From: DRPN01 sp964599235
Lineage (GTDB): Bacteria > Bacteroidota > Bacteroidia > Bacteroidales > VadinHA17
Assembly (NCBI GenBank): GCA_964599235.1
Contig: CAZRDX010000009.1
Span: 62,001 to 126,000 of the forward strand
DNA length: 64,000 nt
Direction: 5' to 3'
Below are positions 17,020 to 25,846 of the stretch, piece after piece. The notes beneath the pieces were generated by a model. That model searched no databases, was not told where the DNA came from, and saw nothing but the letters and a program-made list of their open reading frames with translations. The position numbers and the translations under genes were made by a program. The stretch's first letter is position 1. Every line of letters begins with the position of its first letter.

Positions 17020-18156
17020 TCATACGGCCATGCATTCCGAGATGATCGTGTCGGAAAGGAACATCCCTTCTCCGGTAAGGCGGTAGACGGTCCCCTTTCT
17101 TTCCACATGACCGGTCTTTATCCATTTTTCCAGGGTCCTGCGGGCAGGCTCCGTAATGACGGCTGGCCATTGTTCTTCCGCAGCGGCCATGTCGATACCC
17201 CACATGGTGCGAAGACGTGTAAGAAGCAAATCATTGAAACGTATTCGCTCATCCGCCCGCTCTTTCTCATACGGAGGTTCTTCGCCTCTCTCTTTCGCCT
17301 TCAGATAACCTTCCAGATCGGCCAGGTTCCATCGTCTGGTGCTGCCGTCGTAGGAATGAGCCGAGGGTCCAAGCCCCAGGTATTTCCCTCCCTGCCAGTA
17401 GAGAAGGTTATGTTGCGAGAAGAAACCTTCGCGACCCAGGTTGGAGATCTCGTAGTGGACAAAGCCGTGTTCTTCGGACAGCTTCCTAAGAAGACGGTAC
17501 TGTTGCAGGACGGTTTCCTCCTGTGGCCGCATGATCCTACCCTGCTCCAGCCATTTACCAAAGACCGTCCTCTCCTCAAAGGTCAGCAGATAGGCAGAAA
17601 GATGCTGCACGGGCAACCCGAACATCTTCCGGAGATCCTCTTCCCACATCTCCGGTTCCAGACCCGGAATGCCATAGATCAGATCGGCGGTAATGTTCTT
17701 AAAGCCGGCATCTGCCGCTTCCCGGAGCACTTTCTCAGCCTTGGCCGCATCATGACGACGGTTCATCAGTCTCAACAAGTCATCCTGGAACGACTGCACC
17801 CCCACACTGAGACGGTTGAACCCGATCCTTAACAGTTCTTTCAGATATTCCCTGTTGAGGTCCTCCGGATTGGCTTCCAGGGTCACCTCGGCCTTTTCTT
17901 CGATATGAAAAAAGGAATGCAACAGATCGAGCAGGTGTTGCAGTTCCTCTTTTTTCAGTAATGAAGGGGTGCCTCCTCCGAAATAGATGGTGGTGAAACG
18001 TTCCTCTTTCCAATGGGGAGCTCTCACATGCACTTCATGTTCCAGTGCCTGGAGAAAAGCATCCTTCAGCCGCAGGTCTCGGCGTCGGTAAAAATCACAA
18101 TAATAACATATCCGCTTACAGAAAGGGATATGGAGGTAGATGCCGGCAGGGTTCAT
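17020..18156 (-). CDS. hemW: radical SAM heme chaperone HemW
   Basis: 378-residue HemW (formerly HemN-like) protein, which inserts heme into target proteins. The radical SAM cluster motif C13-x3-C17-x2-C20 ('CKRICYYC') is followed by the extra Phe/Tyr typical of HemW. 'YFGGGTPSLL' (about 58-67) binds SAM. The C-terminal HemN domain includes 'HYEISNLGREG' and 'GLGPSAHSYDG'. True coproporphyrinogen dehydrogenases have an additional N-terminal extension and a CxxxCxxCxC arrangement, absent here. The start ATG overlaps the stop of the giant upstream gene by one base, so the two are translationally coupled. Confidence 0.93.
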   Translation of the reverse strand: MNPAGIYLHIPFCKRICYYCDFYRRRDLRLKDAFLQALEHEVHVRAPHWKEERFTTIYFGGGTPSLLKKEELQHLLDLLHSFFHIEEKAEVTLEANPEDLNREYLKELLRIGFNRLSVGVQSFQDDLLRLMNRRHDAAKAEKVLREAADAGFKNITADLIYGIPGLEPEMWEEDLRKMFGLPVQHLSAYLLTFEERTVFGKWLEQGRIMRPQEETVLQQYRLLRKLSEEHGFVHYEISNLGREGFFSQHNLLYWQGGKYLGLGPSAHSYDGSTRRWNLADLEGYLKAKERGEEPPYEKERADERIRFNDLLLTRLRTMWGIDMAAAEEQWPAVITEPARRTLEKWIKTGHVERKGTVYRLTGEGMFLSDTIISECMAV

Positions 18157-21100
18157 CAGCTTTCCTCTTCGAGATAGCCAACTACGGCATTGGCCACGGC
18201 CCTGGGTTCGGGGGGCAGGGCATAGATGTTCTCCTCATACCGGTGGTTGTATGGAGAGATGTTGAGCACCTTGTCGCCCACCACCAGGGTGCTGCTGCCT
18301 CCCGGGTCGAAGCCCATTGCCTTGACAAGACCCTGTTCTTTCAGGATACGCGCCATGTCGAAATGGGTGGCCCCCACCGACTCGCGGATACGGCCATTGA
18401 CGGTGAGCACGCTGAGATTGCCCTGTGCATCGATGCCGGCGGCGATCTTGGGTCCGCGCATGTCGGTGAAATCGAGACGGGCAGCCTGCGTACGTATAGA
18501 GTTCTTCGTCTTCCATCCCTCCACTTCCATGTCGATACAGACCTCTCCGTTGTCCACCAGCATCGGTCCGGCCTCCACGGCATGGACCACCTCTTCCAGT
18601 CCCGGCACCACAAGCTCCACCTCCTCCCCGATCGTAGCCAGCTCTTCGGGGAAAAGATCGGCAGGGAACGAGAGGGTAAGTCCTACCGGGATGAACCGCA
18701 GTTCCTCCCCCGGATGGGTGCGGATCACGTCTTTGATCACGTTCCCTGCCAGACGCACGAAGACCCGTCCCTCTCCGTCGATCACCTCCACATCGTTCAT
18801 CAGATCATAGAAGCAGGGTGCCTGGGGGTCCTTGCAACCGTTGCGATTGCCTGCATCAAAGCGGATTTCTTTTCCGTTCTTTCTCAGGACAAAGCCTTCC
18901 CGCACACTGACCCGTCGGATATCGAGTGTGCCGTCGCGGTGGATCAGCAGAGCCGGTTTGTTGAACAGTGGCGGACAAAGCATCCTCCCGTGCGAGATGA
19001 GCAGCCCCAGCGGCGAACCGATATACGACTCGGGAAGCCCCAGCTTGCCCACCAGCTCCGGGTTAAGGATGTAACCCCCGTTCCAGGCGATCTCCACCTG
19101 TTTTTTCTCCTTCTGTTCGAATTCCCCGACAAAGTCGGTCACACGTTTCGTCCTGCCGGTGGAATAAAGCGTCTGGAACTGCCACTTCTTCCCCTTCGGT
19201 GCCGGGCGGGTGGTGGCCAGAGCTCCCGACCAGGGATATCCGTCGGCGTAGACGCCGCTGAGGAACCTGTAAGCGACCATGCCCTCTTCCTTGTCTTTCT
19301 TTTTGAGCATCTGCACCACATGCCGCAACGGCGAGCCGTTCTTCCGGGCATCTTCCTGAACCGCTTCAATGAACCTCTCCCACCCTATCTTTTCTACCAA
19401 CTCCTTCACTTCTTCGCTGTGAAGATATTCGTTGAACTGTGCCGCCGTCTGTACCGGCGTGGGATAAGAGAGTGTAGGCCTCACACCGGCAGGTACGTAC
19501 TGGATGAAACCGCTCTTCAGCGGGATGCCCAGGATATTGGCGATGAGCGGGTTCTCCGCCCTGCCAATGTGGATACGGTCGATCTCCACAATGTCGGTCA
19601 TTACCGTGGCATTGAGCCGGTCGGTGATGAGCAGGCCCCGGGCCTCGCTCACACGACGCAGGATTTTCAGCGGCACCTTGCCCAGCTGAGCAAAATGGAT
19701 CCCCACCGTCCATTGGTTGGTGTTGACGAACTTCAACAGTCCGTGCTTGTACAACAGATACATTTCACGATCGGTAGCCCCCCGGATGTATTTCACGATG
19801 GTCTCGGTAGAGACCCAGTTACTGATGGGATTGCTCTGCAGAAAGATATAGACCGGTGCGATCTTTACCTTGCTTCTGAGCAGACGTTTTTCCGTGAGCT
19901 CCTCCATGAGTTTCAGCCCCAGCCTCGAACGTATCGACTGCAAGGCAAAGAACTCCAACGCATAAAGGATCTGGGCACCGGGGAAAATGATGATGGGAAC
20001 GTTCTCCTTCATCTTCCGCATCAGGATGTCCCTGTTGTCGATGCCCAGGTGATCACTTCCTGTCAGCTGGGCAATGGCCAGGTTCCAGTCGGTGAAAAAC
20101 TGCGTGCTCGTATTGAGTTTCTCGCTGTACTTACGCTTCAGCAAATGCCGGTAAAGATAATTGACCAGCCCGGTGATCTCCTGGAAAGTATAGTCACGGT
20201 AGGGATAATAATTCCTGTTACGATGACGGTATGCAAAAGAGTGGTCGTGACGGATCGATAATTCCCCCTTTCGGTAACGGAAGATGTTGTCCACGGCATT
20301 GAAGAAAAGGATCTTTTTTTCCAGGGGCAACTGGGCAGGATTTCTTTCGCAGATCTCCTTGGCAAATTCGAACACCATCCCTCGCGTGTTCTGTTCTTCC
20401 ACACGGAAAGCACTGGGGTCAATGAGCGATTTCAGGTAGATCATGAACCCCAGCCTGCTGAAACCGGGGAGGTATTCCCGGTTGCGGGTGTCCAGGATCT
20501 TTTTCAGGTTCTCATCCTCAAAATCGAATGTTTTCCGATACTCCCGAAATGCCTGGCGCACCTTTTCCATGTTACTGCAGTTGCTCTGCTGCTGGTGGTA
20601 GACCATCTCGAGGATCTGGTACATATTGCGGTTGAGCGTATCCTGGCTGTATCTTTTCCTGACCACATTGCGGTTGTGCTCGAACTCTTCTGTGAAAAGG
20701 TGCGGGAAGAAGACACGCCGGATTATGGCCTCCACCTGCTTGTTGCTGATGGTCCTGCCATCGTATTCGATCACCTTCAGCCTGTCCGTCTCCGGAAGGT
20801 GTTCGCCGATCACTTCAGAATAGACATGTTCGGGATAGTATCGGCGACAGAAAATAGGTTTGCCCGCCGCTGCCGCCTCGATGATGGGCAAACCCCTCCC
20901 CTCGGTCTCACTGGGAAGCAACACAAGGGAAGAAATGTTGTACAGCTGGGGAATACCCACCGGATTACGGAAACGTTTCTTGAAGACCTCCTTGTCCAGT
21001 TCGCTGAAGAGAAAAGCCAAATAGACCCGGCTGCGGTACTCTTCCTGCAGTGAATCCAACAGGATCTGGAAACGTCTCAGCAGTTTCTTGAAATAATCGA

Positions 21101-22373
21101 AATGTCCGTCGGCTATGGGACCGGTGACAATAATCGTGATCTTCAGATCGTCTGTCTCCAGGAATTTTTTTGAGAACTGTTCCGATTCGAACATTTTATG
21201 GATCAGCCGGAAGCCTGTTTCTATCCGTTTTCGCACGATAATCCTTGTGGGCTGCAGGAAAATGATGTTCTCGGTCAGGAAATTTTCCACCACCCGGGTT
21301 TTGTTGTAACCAATCAGAATGGGACGCGGATTTTTCTCGCTCACCAGCCCTCGTTTGATCACATCGTTCACCGAGTAAGCCACCAGCGACTCTTCATACC
21401 GGCTCAATACCTGTTCGAACTGATAGAAAGTATTGAGCTTGTCCCTTTTGGAAACATTCCGGTAGGGTTCCAGGTTGACTGCCGTACCGATCTCGGTCAC
21501 GTTGACCGGGTTGTGGCCGTTCTCACGGATCACGTGGCGGCTCTGGCGCTGGTTGATGTTCACCGTGATCCACGTACGCGACTCCCACGGGAATAGCATC
21601 TCAATGAGCGAAAAGACCTCACCGAGATGGGCATTGGTGAAAAAGAAATCACGAGGCCCTTTCCTGGCACGCCCCAATGCAATATCCACAGGACGGCTGC
21701 CACCCTCCCAATAGTAGTCATGGCAATTATTGATCACCGGGATCCCCATCAGTTCGGATACCAGCACTGTGGCAAGGGTCAGCGAAACGTTGCCCGGATT
21801 GGAAGCTACATTCACAATATAAAGCAACGCTATGCGATTGCGCTCAACATATTTCGCAAGCTTCTCGGCAATGACCAATGTCTCGTTCCACAGTTCAAGA
21901 ATGAGGCGGTTGTATTCCGGACTGCCTCTTTCAAGCCTTGTAAAGAAAAGATCCTTGTAGTGCTTCCACTTGTCAAAAGCCTTTGCTTCTTCGATGGTGT
22001 ATTTCTTCCACTCTTTTTTGATCACCTTGTAGGAATCCGGACGGAATTCACCGGCAATAAGATGGATGGTCAGTTCGTTAAGCCAGTATTTAAGACTGTC
22101 AATGTATTTCAGGATCTCATTGGTCACTCCATCTACCGAATAAGCATAGGTCATGATACCTATGCCACGCGACTGGAGGTGTCCGAAATATTCGTTGATG
22201 TCGCCCTGGAACTCTGCCACCGGTACAGGATTGTTTTCCCGGATCCGGTCGAGATACAGGCCCAGGTCGAACCAGGTCTCGATCTTTTCTTTCTTCAGAG
22301 AACGGACCAGCTCTCTGGCACTCATCCTGTATTTTTGCATGGCATGAAAAATTTTCCGGGCTGCTTTCTGCAA
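18156..22373 (-). CDS. GT4 glycosyltransferase fused to a phosphodiester glycosidase (NAGPA) domain
   Basis: 1405-residue cytosolic-looking protein without signal peptide. Residues ~1-600 form a GT4-type enzyme: 'NNCHDYYWEGGSRP' near 215, matching 'HDHDFAWERGDRY' of the neighbouring GT4, and the EX7E motif 'EGRGLPIIE' near 488. Residues ~600-1060 are of no family I recognise, with a further Rossmann-like stretch around 'ENVPIIIFPGAQILYALEFF'. Residues ~1090-1405 match the phosphodiester glycosidase family of human NAGPA ('VEIAWNGGYILNPEL', 'EAGPMLVDNG', and the final 'GFDPGGSSTLVVGD' near 1356). A glycosyltransferase and a hydrolase of sugar phosphodiesters in one chain is unusual. It is coupled to hemW by a one-base overlap, which need not mean shared function. 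Confidence 0.8.
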   Translation of the reverse strand: MQKAARKIFHAMQKYRMSARELVRSLKKEKIETWFDLGLYLDRIRENNPVPVAEFQGDINEYFGHLQSRGIGIMTYAYSVDGVTNEILKYIDSLKYWLNELTIHLIAGEFRPDSYKVIKKEWKKYTIEEAKAFDKWKHYKDLFFTRLERGSPEYNRLILELWNETLVIAEKLAKYVERNRIALLYIVNVASNPGNVSLTLATVLVSELMGIPVINNCHDYYWEGGSRPVDIALGRARKGPRDFFFTNAHLGEVFSLIEMLFPWESRTWITVNINQRQSRHVIRENGHNPVNVTEIGTAVNLEPYRNVSKRDKLNTFYQFEQVLSRYEESLVAYSVNDVIKRGLVSEKNPRPILIGYNKTRVVENFLTENIIFLQPTRIIVRKRIETGFRLIHKMFESEQFSKKFLETDDLKITIIVTGPIADGHFDYFKKLLRRFQILLDSLQEEYRSRVYLAFLFSELDKEVFKKRFRNPVGIPQLYNISSLVLLPSETEGRGLPIIEAAAAGKPIFCRRYYPEHVYSEVIGEHLPETDRLKVIEYDGRTISNKQVEAIIRRVFFPHLFTEEFEHNRNVVRKRYSQDTLNRNMYQILEMVYHQQQSNCSNMEKVRQAFREYRKTFDFEDENLKKILDTRNREYLPGFSRLGFMIYLKSLIDPSAFRVEEQNTRGMVFEFAKEICERNPAQLPLEKKILFFNAVDNIFRYRKGELSIRHDHSFAYRHRNRNYYPYRDYTFQEITGLVNYLYRHLLKRKYSEKLNTSTQFFTDWNLAIAQLTGSDHLGIDNRDILMRKMKENVPIIIFPGAQILYALEFFALQSIRSRLGLKLMEELTEKRLLRSKVKIAPVYIFLQSNPISNWVSTETIVKYIRGATDREMYLLYKHGLLKFVNTNQWTVGIHFAQLGKVPLKILRRVSEARGLLITDRLNATVMTDIVEIDRIHIGRAENPLIANILGIPLKSGFIQYVPAGVRPTLSYPTPVQTAAQFNEYLHSEEVKELVEKIGWERFIEAVQEDARKNGSPLRHVVQMLKKKDKEEGMVAYRFLSGVYADGYPWSGALATTRPAPKGKKWQFQTLYSTGRTKRVTDFVGEFEQKEKKQVEIAWNGGYILNPELVGKLGLPESYIGSPLGLLISHGRMLCPPLFNKPALLIHRDGTLDIRRVSVREGFVLRKNGKEIRFDAGNRNGCKDPQAPCFYDLMNDVEVIDGEGRVFVRLAGNVIKDVIRTHPGEELRFIPVGLTLSFPADLFPEELATIGEEVELVVPGLEEVVHAVEAGPMLVDNGEVCIDMEVEGWKTKNSIRTQAARLDFTDMRGPKIAAGIDAQGNLSVLTVNGRIRESVGATHFDMARILKEQGLVKAMGFDPGGSSTLVVGDKVLNISPYNHRYEENIYALPPEPRAVANAVVGYLEEES

Positions 22374-22420
22374 AAGCCACCTTTCTTAAGGTGGAGAATA
22401 TAACGAAAATTTGTCGATCC

Positions 22421-22870
22421 TCAAACACCGGAGAGAGGTATCTTCTTCACTCTCCTGGCATGTCTACCCCCGTCGAAGGATGTGTTCAGGAAAGTCTTCA
22501 CGATCACCACTGCCTGAGGCAGATCGATGAACCTCCCCGGCAAAGCACAGATATTGGCATCATTATGAGCACGCGCCAACCTTCCTATTTCTTCACACCA
22601 GCACAACGCAGAACGTATTCCCTGATGCTTGTTGGCGGTCATGGAGATCCCGTTTCCGCTCCCGCAAATGGTGATGCCCATATCATAACGCCCCTCTTCA
22701 ATATCCTGAGCAATACGATGCGCAAAATCAGGATAATCAACACTTTCATCTGAGTAAGTACCCAAATCGGACAAAAGGATCCCCTCCTCTTTCCTGAAAT
22801 ATTCAATTAATCCTTCTTTCAGATGGTAACCTGCATGGTCCGATGTAATGGCGATCCTGCGTTCACTCAT
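22421..22870 (-). CDS. rpiB: ribose 5-phosphate isomerase B
   Basis: 149-residue RpiB/LacAB sugar-phosphate isomerase interconverting ribose 5-phosphate and ribulose 5-phosphate in the pentose phosphate pathway. 'AITSDHAGYHLKE' at the start, 'DLGTYSDESVDYPDFA' and 'ICGSGNGISMTANK' (with Gly in place of the Thr often found after 'CGSG') mark the active site, and 'ARAHNDANICALPGR' is characteristic. It lies 47 bases upstream of the giant glycosyltransferase gene on the same strand and may share its transcript. The ATG at 22870 is the natural start. Confidence 0.95.
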   Translation of the reverse strand: MSERRIAITSDHAGYHLKEGLIEYFRKEEGILLSDLGTYSDESVDYPDFAHRIAQDIEEGRYDMGITICGSGNGISMTANKHQGIRSALCWCEEIGRLARAHNDANICALPGRFIDLPQAVVIVKTFLNTSFDGGRHARRVKKIPLSGV

Positions 22871-23253
22871 GATTGTTGATAATTTGTTATTTTCTATTCA
22901 GAATTTTCCTGAAAAATATTCATTCACCCTTTTTCACTTCCTTCCTTAAAAAATTGCTGTAAAGATAAAAACCTGCGCTCTCTTTTTCACACTCTGGTTT
23001 TCAACATGACATTGAACACCCTAGTATCAGATCCCTTTGTAAAAAAGAATTATTAACATTGCAGCTCATGTTGTTAAGAATTGCAAAAATTATTAGAACA
23101 ATGATAGATATAAGAAAGTTCCCTGTTGAATTCTTCTTGAAGGACCGGGTAAAAAAATGGATAATTGCAGTCTCCGTATTTTTGCACAATATCAACCGGA
23201 TATATTCTTTATCATAAATATAAATACATAAGGTAAATAATAAATATAATAAG
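22871..23253. other. AT-rich divergent intergenic region between rpiB and nadA
   Basis: 383 bases without a credible gene. It should hold the minus-strand promoter of rpiB (a TATCTTTA-like box, read on the minus strand, around 22963-22970) and the plus-strand promoter of nadA (TATTTTTG at 23177-23184). I see no RNA gene, repeat array or strong hairpin. A 97-codon open frame on the minus strand has an unlikely composition and runs into nadA. Confidence 0.6.
23177..23184 (+). promoter_or_regulatory. promoter -7 box of nadA
   Basis: TATTTTTG matches TAnnTTTG and stands in very AT-rich DNA about 70 bases before the nadA ATG. No clear -33 TTTG is seen at the usual distance. Confidence 0.45.
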
Positions 23254-24246
23254 ATGTTGGATATAATAAAGGCAGTGGAACAGAGGGGGTACATAGATCT
23301 TCCTGCCCCGGCTGGGGAGAAACTGATAGATGAAATACATAAGCTGAAGGAAGAGAGGGATGCGGTTATCCTTGCCCATTACTATCAGCGTCCCGAAGTG
23401 CAGGATATAGCTGATTTCACGGGTGACAGTCTGGCACTTGCTTCCATTGCCTCGCGTACCGATGCCCGCATCATTCTCTTCGCAGGAGTCCACTTCATGG
23501 CCGAAACAGCCAAGATCCTCTCACCGGAAAAGAAAGTGCTTCTGCCTGATCTGAATGCCGGCTGTTCCATGGCTGATTCATGTCCGGCAGAAGACTTCAG
23601 AAAGTTCATTGAAAAATATCCGGAAAGTGTGGTGATCACATACGTCAACACCACTGCCGATGTGAAAACGATGTCGGACCTGGTGTGCACTTCCAGCAAT
23701 GCGGTGGAAGTCGTACGGTCGGTACCGGAGGACAAAAGGATCATTTTTGCACCGGACAAGAATCTGGGGGAATATGTGAAGGAAATCACCGGAAGAGATA
23801 TGATCCTTTGGGATGGAGCTTGTCATGTGCACAGGAGATTTTCTTTGAAAAAGATCATGGATCTGAAAGGGAAACACCCGGATGCCAGTATCATAGCTCA
23901 TCCGGAATGTGAGAAGGATATCCGGGGATTGGCTGATTTCATTGGATCTACTTCACAACTCATCGATTATGTACGAAAAAACAAAGGAAAAACGTATATT
24001 GTAGCTACTGAACCTGGGGTGATCCATCAGATGAAGAAGGAGAGTGCGGGAAGTGAGTTCATTCCCGCACCACCTGCATTATCCGGAGAATGTGCATGCA
24101 GTGAGTGTGAATATATGAAAATGATTACGCTGGAGAAAATATACAATACCTTATTGTATGAGCTTCCTGAAATCCACCTCGATGAGGAGACTGTCAGGAG
24201 AGCTGCACTGCCGATCAGGAGAATGTTTGAAGTAACTGGTAAATGA
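23254..24246 (+). CDS. nadA: quinolinate synthase
   Basis: 330-residue NadA, the [4Fe-4S] enzyme that condenses iminoaspartate with dihydroxyacetone phosphate to quinolinate in NAD synthesis. Cluster and active-site motifs are visible: 'AHYYQRPEVQDIADF-GDS' near 46-63 (one residue abbreviated), 'PDLNAGCSMADSC' near 103-115, 'HPECEKDI' near 213 and 'CACSECEYM' near 280. No nadB or nadC lies beside it; the iminoaspartate source must be elsewhere. The stop overlaps the start of the MORN-repeat gene by four bases (ATGA). Confidence 0.96.
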   Translation: MLDIIKAVEQRGYIDLPAPAGEKLIDEIHKLKEERDAVILAHYYQRPEVQDIADFTGDSLALASIASRTDARIILFAGVHFMAETAKILSPEKKVLLPDLNAGCSMADSCPAEDFRKFIEKYPESVVITYVNTTADVKTMSDLVCTSSNAVEVVRSVPEDKRIIFAPDKNLGEYVKEITGRDMILWDGACHVHRRFSLKKIMDLKGKHPDASIIAHPECEKDIRGLADFIGSTSQLIDYVRKNKGKTYIVATEPGVIHQMKKESAGSEFIPAPPALSGECACSECEYMKMITLEKIYNTLLYELPEIHLDEETVRRAALPIRRMFEVTGK

Positions 24247-25835
24247 TATTCGGAAAAAAAATAACGGGTAGTGCGATCTTGGGAGCGGTCCTGTTCTTCA
24301 GCACCACGGTCGGAGGTTTCGCCCAAAAAAATGAGGTGAATCCCAATGGTTACAACCGCTTTTATTATCCTAACGGTCAAATATCATCGGAGGGGATGAT
24401 GCGGAATGGGAAACCGGATGGATACTGGATCACATATTATGTGACAGGAGTTAAGAAATCGGAAGGAAAGCGGGTCAATTTCCTGCTCGACAGTACCTGG
24501 ATCTTTTACAACCAACTGGGAGATACACTGGAAAAGATCGAATATAAGTATGGCAAGAAGAACGGATATGACATAAAGTACGGATACATAGACAAGGGGG
24601 ATGGGATCGTAGGCTATATCAAATCCAAAGAACTGTATGTCAATGACAAAAGAGAGGGGGAAGCTTATTATTATTATCCTTCCGGTAAGCTGAAAGAGAT
24701 CGTTCCGTATCGGGAGGGGAAAAAAGAGGGCACGGGTAAGGTCTTCGATGAGAAAGGAAATATCATAACCATCAAGGAATACCATCGGGATAACCTTGTG
24801 GAAAGGACCCGTATTAACCGTTACAATAGGAACGGTAACAAGGAAGGGAGGTGGATCACATTCTATCCGGACGGAAAAAAACATACAGAGGCCAACTATA
24901 AAGACGGCAGACTGGAAGGTTATTACAAGGAGTACGACAGGGTCGGGAACCTGACGCTGGTATTGTTTTACAGGGACGGTAAGCTGGTCGATCTCACTGA
25001 AGGCAACGATACGATCGCCACGCCGGTGGACATCCGGAACAAATACGATGAAGAGGGTAATCTTGTTGAAAGCGGGGCTTATCGGAATGGTGTACCCATC
25101 GGGATACACAGAAAGTACAACAAAGAAGGAAAGGTGATCGGAGCAAGGATCTATGACAACAACGGCAAAGTCGTGGCCGAAGGGATCGTCACGGAAAAAG
25201 GTGAGAAAGAAGGGAAATGGAAATTTTATTACGAGAACGGCCAAGTCAGGGCTGAAGGAAGGTATGTCAGGAATATGCGTACCGGCACCTGGAAATTTTA
25301 CGACCGGAACGGCAGGATCGAGCAGACGGGAAGCTACCGGAACGGCAAACCGGAAGGAACATGGCAATGGTTTTATGAGGATGGAACTCTCAGAAGAGAG
25401 GAGGAATATTTCAATGGAAAAGAGGACGGTCACTATGTTGAGTACGATCGTGACGGAAATATGATAGCTGAAGGGAATTACATAGAGGGTGAAAAGGACG
25501 GAATATGGAAGATCCATGTGGGGGACATCATCCAGGAAGGAAAATACATCGTGGGACTCAAAGAAGGTGTATGGAAGTATTACTATCCCAACGGAAAGCT
25601 GATGTACGAAGGACGTTTTGTCCAGGGACTTCCCGATGGTAAACATAAGCTTTATTATCCCAACGGGGTCTTGCGTGAAGAGAGATATTATTCGAGAGGT
25701 CTTAGGCAGAGGACCTGGAAGAAGTACGATCCGGACGGAAATCTTCTGATTTCGATCACATACAAGGATGATGTGGAGAAAAGGATCAACGGGGTTCGGA
25801 TCAACCTTGAGAAGGATGTTAAAACGATCAGATAG
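24243..25835 (+). CDS. secreted MORN-repeat (YwqK-like) protein
   Basis: 530 residues. A signal peptide (about 1-28, ending 'GGFAQ') precedes roughly nineteen MORN-like repeats of 22-24 residues with the core 'YYPNGKxxxEG...DGxWKxYY', running nearly to the end. MORN repeats form an extended beta structure; in bacteria many such proteins are labelled YwqK antitoxins by homology, but no toxin is encoded here and the signal peptide points to the envelope. The start codon overlaps the nadA stop by four bases, so translation is probably coupled; ruvB follows 11 bases after its stop. Exact function unknown. Confidence 0.8.
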   Translation: MIFGKKITGSAILGAVLFFSTTVGGFAQKNEVNPNGYNRFYYPNGQISSEGMMRNGKPDGYWITYYVTGVKKSEGKRVNFLLDSTWIFYNQLGDTLEKIEYKYGKKNGYDIKYGYIDKGDGIVGYIKSKELYVNDKREGEAYYYYPSGKLKEIVPYREGKKEGTGKVFDEKGNIITIKEYHRDNLVERTRINRYNRNGNKEGRWITFYPDGKKHTEANYKDGRLEGYYKEYDRVGNLTLVLFYRDGKLVDLTEGNDTIATPVDIRNKYDEEGNLVESGAYRNGVPIGIHRKYNKEGKVIGARIYDNNGKVVAEGIVTEKGEKEGKWKFYYENGQVRAEGRYVRNMRTGTWKFYDRNGRIEQTGSYRNGKPEGTWQWFYEDGTLRREEEYFNGKEDGHYVEYDRDGNMIAEGNYIEGEKDGIWKIHVGDIIQEGKYIVGLKEGVWKYYYPNGKLMYEGRFVQGLPDGKHKLYYPNGVLREERYYSRGLRQRTWKKYDPDGNLLISITYKDDVEKRINGVRINLEKDVKTIR

Positions 25836-25846
25836 GTTCAGTTTCG

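Noticed and set aside
18045..20261. 738-codon open frame on the plus strand opposite the giant fusion gene
   Set aside because: The protein is low in normal hydrophobic pattern and rich in His, Arg and Pro; it is the antisense frame of a gene with clear domains.
23001..23294. 97-codon open frame on the minus strand in the rpiB-nadA gap
   Set aside because: Composition follows AT-rich noncoding DNA and the frame runs into nadA and its promoter region.
24243..25835. Antitoxin of a toxin-antitoxin system (YwqK label)
   Set aside because: Exported MORN-repeat protein with no toxin gene beside it; the label would rest on repeat similarity only.
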